The notes under the pieces: generated by a model
Seen by the model: the letters and a program-made list of their open reading frames with translations, nothing else
Told to the model about the DNA's origin: nothing
Databases searched by the model: none
Source of the DNA: Haplomitrium mnioides
Lineage: Eukaryota; Marchantiophyta; Haplomitriopsida; Calobryales
DNA: 21,648 nucleotides
Assembly (NCBI GenBank): GCA_049999725.1
Contig: JBNGIS010021830.1
Location: 1-21,648 of the forward strand
Reading direction: 5' to 3'
Part shown: positions 17,718 through 21,648 of the stretch, piece after piece
How positions within the stretch are numbered: the first letter of the stretch is position 1
How the letters are laid out: each line of letters begins with the position of its first letter
Translations under genes and position numbers: made by a program

Positions 17718-17904
17718 TTAAGCTCACTTAGGTTTTTTATTGTTGTTCTGAATCTTAAGCGTATTTTGGTGGGTGTGCACATTATAGGTGCATTAATTTT
17801 CAATCATACTCTTTCTTTGAGAGTATCTTAACCAACGAAAACTTAAGAAGTGATTCTAGTTTCTCTCTTACAATACTTAATGAAATATTATGTAAATTTC
17901 AAAG

Positions 17905-19240
17905 GCCGTTACCTCCTACCTTGTATCTTCAACTTGTAATACAACATGAAAAAACAAGACTTCTATTTTATTTAGATATTTTAGTCTCTGAATTACCAAG
18001 ATTGTTTTTTGAGAAATCAAAGTGGGAATTCTCATTGTCGGCCATACTCACGATCAAGTCAATCAAATGTTCAACAGATTCTTGAAATTTTTGAAATATG
18101 TCAAGGCTTTTACCATAGCAAATCTTAGTGAGGTGTCATAATTGTCTTATAATCCAAAACCACAAGTAACTCTTTTGATAGAGACTTGGGATTTCAAGTT
18201 GTTTCTACAACAAATATCATTCAAAAGATAAATAATATTACCTTCAATGAGCAATTCAAGTTCAAGTTGAGTACTTTGGAGGCAAAGATTTGGAGCAAAT
18301 AACTTTCAAGATTTAAATTTTGGTTTCTTTTGGACGGTATTTGTCAACTTAAGTATCTACCTGAAGTGGAAAAGGAAATTCTAAGTACAATATTGGTCCC
18401 TCTAAAGGCTTATTCTAAAATCAAATAATCCAACAAAGAAGGAAGAGAAGTTGACTCCAAGAAAGTGGTCTTTGTAATTAAGGATAGCATAAGTGAAAAC
18501 TAATACAAGTTCTTTACAGATTCAGGTATTTAGTGGTGGAGTGACTTTTCCCTTGCACGACAAAAAGTTGCGGTATACATCATTGAAAGAAAAAGATGAA
18601 GACTCACATTTTAAACTTCACAATCTGCAAATATTTGTAATGATTCTCAAAACCTTAGTGCAACCTCCCAAGTTGACATTCACTGGCTAGAAGAAGAGGC
18701 TCTAGTAGAACATATACTTTCTATACGTCAAGTAATCTATGATGAAGCATCTAAGATATGAGAAGGAACTATTTTACATCAAATAAGATATGGGCACAAA
18801 TTTGGTAGCCTATATAATGTGAAAGCCAAAATTTTTATTTGTATTGTTGCATCATTTAACCCAAAGAGTAGACCGTTTTAGATTGCAAAAGTCTTCAAAT
18901 TTGTGTCATTTAATGAGAAATAACCTCCAACCACAAAACAAGTACCTGAATAATAATTTCCAAAAAAAAATAGTAGCCACAAAGGAAAATGCAAATTCAA
19001 GTTACATATCAATCTACTTGATGTAGCACATGCCACGATTCTCTCTTTTGATTTGAAAGACCAAAAGCAACAAGTCTTGAAGTATTTGAAAGAGAATCAA
19101 TCAATGTATTCAACATTGAGAGAGACTTCGAGAATCTTGATGAATCTTCTGAAGATGGGTCCAAAGAAACAAATACGAGTGACTAAAGTCATTTATGATT
19201 CTTTTCTTAAAATAAATGCTTCTCTACCCTTTTTTATAGT
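17905..19240 (+). pseudogene. Gene-like relic of unknown identity
   Basis: Several long coherent frames follow one another on the plus strand. 17912-18082 has LLFYLDILVSELPRLFFEKS. About 18200-18428 has KLSTLEAKIWS and LPEVEKEILSTILVPLKAYS. About 18430-18500 has KVVFVIKDSISEN. 18570-19230 has VDIHWLEEEALVEHILSIRQ, GHKFGSLYNVKAKIF, then KYLKENQSMYSTLRETSRIL and KKQIRVTKVIYDSFLKI. Frame changes and stops separate them, some perhaps at introns. Composition is coding-like (mixed charge, few runs). I recognise no domain and find no clear match to the other family copies in the window. Confidence 0.4.
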
Positions 19241-19452
19241 ATACTTTCAACTTATATGTAGTTTACGTTTATTTACTTTAAAAAGTAAATGAGTTTTTTT
19301 CTTTATTTTTTAGTATACTTACTAAGAAAAGCTTAGTAGTTTAAGTTCCCATTTTGAGTAGCATGTTCTTGATTCATAGTAGTGGTTGTTCATAGCATCA
19401 GTTTTGTATATCGGAATATATTTGCTATCTAACTCTTTTTTGGTACCTTGCA
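19241..19452 (+). other. Probable intron or spacer with the dispersed TTTTGAGTAGC motif
   Basis: Non-coding T-rich sequence ends in TTGGTACCTTGCAG at 19440-19453, a good splice acceptor. The motif at 19346-19402 resembles 561-615 and 16450-16488. Confidence 0.35.
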
Positions 19453-19900
19453 GATCTAAGTGGAGTTTTATTCAATTGGCATCTTGAACCTAGAGTGTTT
19501 TGTCTTTCATTTACACATCAAAAGTGCAATAATATTTGAAGATGCTATGACTAATGCAATAATCCATTGCAAGCACACTGATTTCATGATGATATTTTCC
19601 AAACATGTCTTTCTTATGCTACCTGGTCCATCAACAAATTGTATCTTGTTAGAAATATCATGGGCACAAGATTGCATAATGTGTATGCATATTAACTGTT
19701 TTTTTGGTTCAAAATATAAGCTATGTTTCCGAATTCTCTCTTATCTTTTCAATTTTGTCATGTATTTGCTTCATAATAAGACTATTACAATCCAAATCGT
19801 CGAGAAAAAAACTAGCTTATGCAAGCTGAAATTGGCCAAAGTTGTATCAGATGTTGATAAAAGATGTGCAATCAGATTCAGAAAAAGACCATCAACATGA
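19453..19900 (+). pseudogene. Possible downstream exon of the unknown relic
   Basis: After the acceptor-like CTTGCAG, one frame reads LSGVLFNWHLEPRVFCLSFT before a stop. Another frame, from 19460, stays open for 146 codons but has no ATG start and begins just after a TAA. Neither has a recognisable motif. The open length is notable for AT-rich DNA, but I cannot say which frame, if either, was coding. Confidence 0.25.
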
Positions 19901-20460
19901 TATGGTGTTGGAGCCTACAATCTATTTTGACGCAATCAGTTGGTATAGTTGTTAAATAAGTTCTCCTTAAACTAATCTAAGAATTGGGGCGGATTGACAA
20001 GAGGTACGTACATCAAGATTGTGACCAAAAAAATCCCATTTGAGAGTTAGATTTTAGCAAGACAGCTTCATATAGATAGTACCTCCACTCTTTGTCAATC
20101 TTATATAGCCCCCGTGCAACATAAGTCGTCTTGAAGGTTGTGCAAGTTGTGTCTTTTATGGTACAACAATTTTCAAACAATGTCACTCCTCATATAGCCA
20201 TCATCAAAATATTATATTATGCTAGGATCAACAAATACGATAGAATATTGAAAATACATGGCAAAGTTATATTGTAAATTTTTAATGTTTTCTTAAAATT
20301 TTAAGAAAAATCTTCAAGATACAAATCCTAAAACATTTGCGTAAACAAATAAAAAAAAATATGATGTTCTAACGGACAATGACATATAAATCTCTAATCT
20401 TGTAAGAGTTGATTTGAACTTGTATTTACATCCAAAACAAATAAAAACAGGAAAGAAGAT
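19901..20460. other. No recognisable feature
   Basis: AT-rich DNA with scattered stops in all frames. No repeat, LTR or family similarity seen. Confidence 0.5.
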
Positions 20461-20462
20461 CT

Positions 20463-20490
20463 AAGCTTGCATAGACTTCAAGCTTACACA
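20463..20490 (-). repeat. Single hairpin minisatellite unit in the 3' region of copy 3
   Basis: GCTTGCATAGACTTCAAGC contains the GCATAGACTT half of the 24-bp unit found in the four arrays. It lies downstream (minus strand) of the copy 3 tail, the position that matches the degenerate units at 15915-16050 after copy 2. Confidence 0.4.
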
Positions 20491-20669
20491 TCATAAAAGA
20501 TAATAGCTTTCTTAAAAGTCAATTCAACATTCTAAGACAAGCAAGCAATGAATCATTAATAACATAAAAATTTGAATATCCAAAATAAAATCTAACAAAA
20601 CTCTGATATAGAATGATATCATTATTGAAGATTGTAGTAAATTTAATGACTAGTTTGAAAAAAAAACAA

Positions 20670-21549
20670 AAGCTCACGAGTGAAGAAAACTTGTACAAAA
20701 ATCCAAATAAGTCAAAAAGGAACTTCCATACCAGCATGAACTTTGTTGCTAATTTTTACAAAAACCAATAGGTTTTATTCAAAAATCATTTTGCAAAAGA
20801 AAATGGATCGTCAAGAAAATATTTAATAAATATTATTTGGAATGCAACAAGAATATAGATCAATCATACAATATTTTGCAAAAAAAATACTTTATTATTT
20901 TTTAAAAGTATTTTAGTCTGTAGCTACAACTTCAGTCTTATCCTCTTCAAGAGGAATGGTCTCATCTAAATCAATGGCGTGAGAAGCTTCGGCATCTCCA
21001 GTCGCAAGAGAATCATGCCAAGACTTTCCAGTCCTAGAAATCGCAACATAATCACTAGATGTACCAAGAGGAACAAGTTTCTTGTAGTATGCATATACAA
21101 TCTACAATTCTGTCACATCAGATGGCAAAGAAGCCATTGCTAAAACTCTCTAGGGAATACAAATAGACTAACATTCATCATGTTCCATGACGATGTAATT
21201 TCACATCAACTTCAAAGCACATACAAGGCCAATATCAGACCCAAAACAAAGATCTAAGATCCAATCTTTCTTAGTTGAAAAATGGTCAATGAAAAAGCTA
21301 TAAAAAGCAAAAGGCTTTTGGTACAGATTCATAGGAGCATCATCTCGTAGATGTTTAAGTTTGGCCAAAATAATTGGGCAGCTGAAAACACTTTGCATAA
21401 TTTGTCAAAGACGACCGCTGGCATCAATGGATTGCAAGTTGAAGAGCTTCATGCTTTGCTTGCCCTCCCTAGTCCAATAGCCGACATTCTAGTACTCGTA
21501 GGCGTGAGCAATTTTAGGACCCCTTGAATGATGAATGTTGTTTTTCTCC
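20670..21549 (-). pseudogene. Copy 3 of the family: methyltransferase-like last exon and 3' tail
   Basis: The exon starts at 21549 after TTACTATAG and runs on the minus strand to a TAA at 20913-20915. In frame order it has HHSRGPKIAHAYEY, GYWTREGKQ, KLKHLRDDAPMNLYQKPF (X-like motif), DWILDLCFGSDIGLVCALKL (I-like motif at about 21204-21266), MEHDEC, LASLPSDVTEL and an acidic end DLDETIPLEEDKTEVV. Stops include a TGA at 21201-21203 and TAGs at 21168-21170 and 21150-21152. The order fits a beta-class amino-DNA-methyltransferase C-terminal half, with FGSD where FxGSG is usual. The 3' tail (about 20670-20890) matches copy 2. The upstream exon lies beyond the window edge. Confidence 0.6.
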
Positions 21550-21648
21550 CTATAGTAATAAAAAAAGTCAAACATTGGAAAGAAAGTACAAGAAAAAAAA
21601 AAGATAAACTAAAATATGAAAAAAAATCAAAATAGAACTTACTAGATG

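Noticed and set aside
19453-19560. Similarity to a C5-cytosine methyltransferase or BAH domain
   Set aside because: No PCQ, ENV or QxRxR motif could be found in any frame; the resemblance was only to short strings.
19460-19900. 146-codon frame, possible gene
   Set aside because: No ATG start, directly preceded by TAA, no motif. Kept only as a low-confidence exon candidate.

Overview
The window is plant nuclear DNA: AT-rich, intron-bearing and dominated by decayed transposable elements. Evidence for a plant is a Ty3/gypsy chromovirus family whose primer-binding site resembles the 3' end of initiator-Met tRNA, plus plant-like introns (GTAAGT donors, T-rich tracts, TATAG acceptors). The species cannot be read from the sequence; a large, repeat-rich genome is likely. 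Two runs of exactly 100 N (317-416, 3390-3489) are assembly gaps. I find no intact protein-coding gene, no tRNA or rRNA and no CRISPR array.

Two repeat families account for most of the window. (1) One Ty3/gypsy family is present three times: a 5'-truncated plus-strand fragment (631-2759); a nearly complete but dead minus-strand element (7166-11959) with both LTRs, primer-binding site, polypurine tract, gag, protease, RT, RNase H, integrase and a chromodomain-like end; and a 5'-truncated plus-strand fragment (16486-17717). (2) An unrecognised multi-exon host-like family is present as at least three relics: copy 1 (about 3736-7165 continuing at 11960-12215, plus strand), copy 2 (about 14610-15850, plus strand) and copy 3 (about 20670-21549, minus strand). 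Its 3' exons carry an arrangement resembling a beta-class amino (N6-adenine/N4-cytosine) DNA methyltransferase: a possible decayed DPPYN motif, then an N-x-YQKP motif, then an LDLCFGS SAM-binding-like motif. A 24-bp minisatellite of hairpin-forming units lies in the same intron of copies 1 and 2, with more units elsewhere.

The best-supported event is that the 7166-11959 retroelement inserted antisense inside an exon of copy 1. It left a 5-bp target-site duplication (CTTAT/CCTAT). The reading frame rejoins exactly when the element is removed, and copy 3 shows the uninterrupted site.

Other regions: 12216-14600 is an unrelated block with a purine tract and small direct repeats. 17905-19900 holds open but broken segments of a further unrecognised gene-like sequence. 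1-316, 2760-3735, 16060-16485 and 19900-20460 show nothing recognisable.
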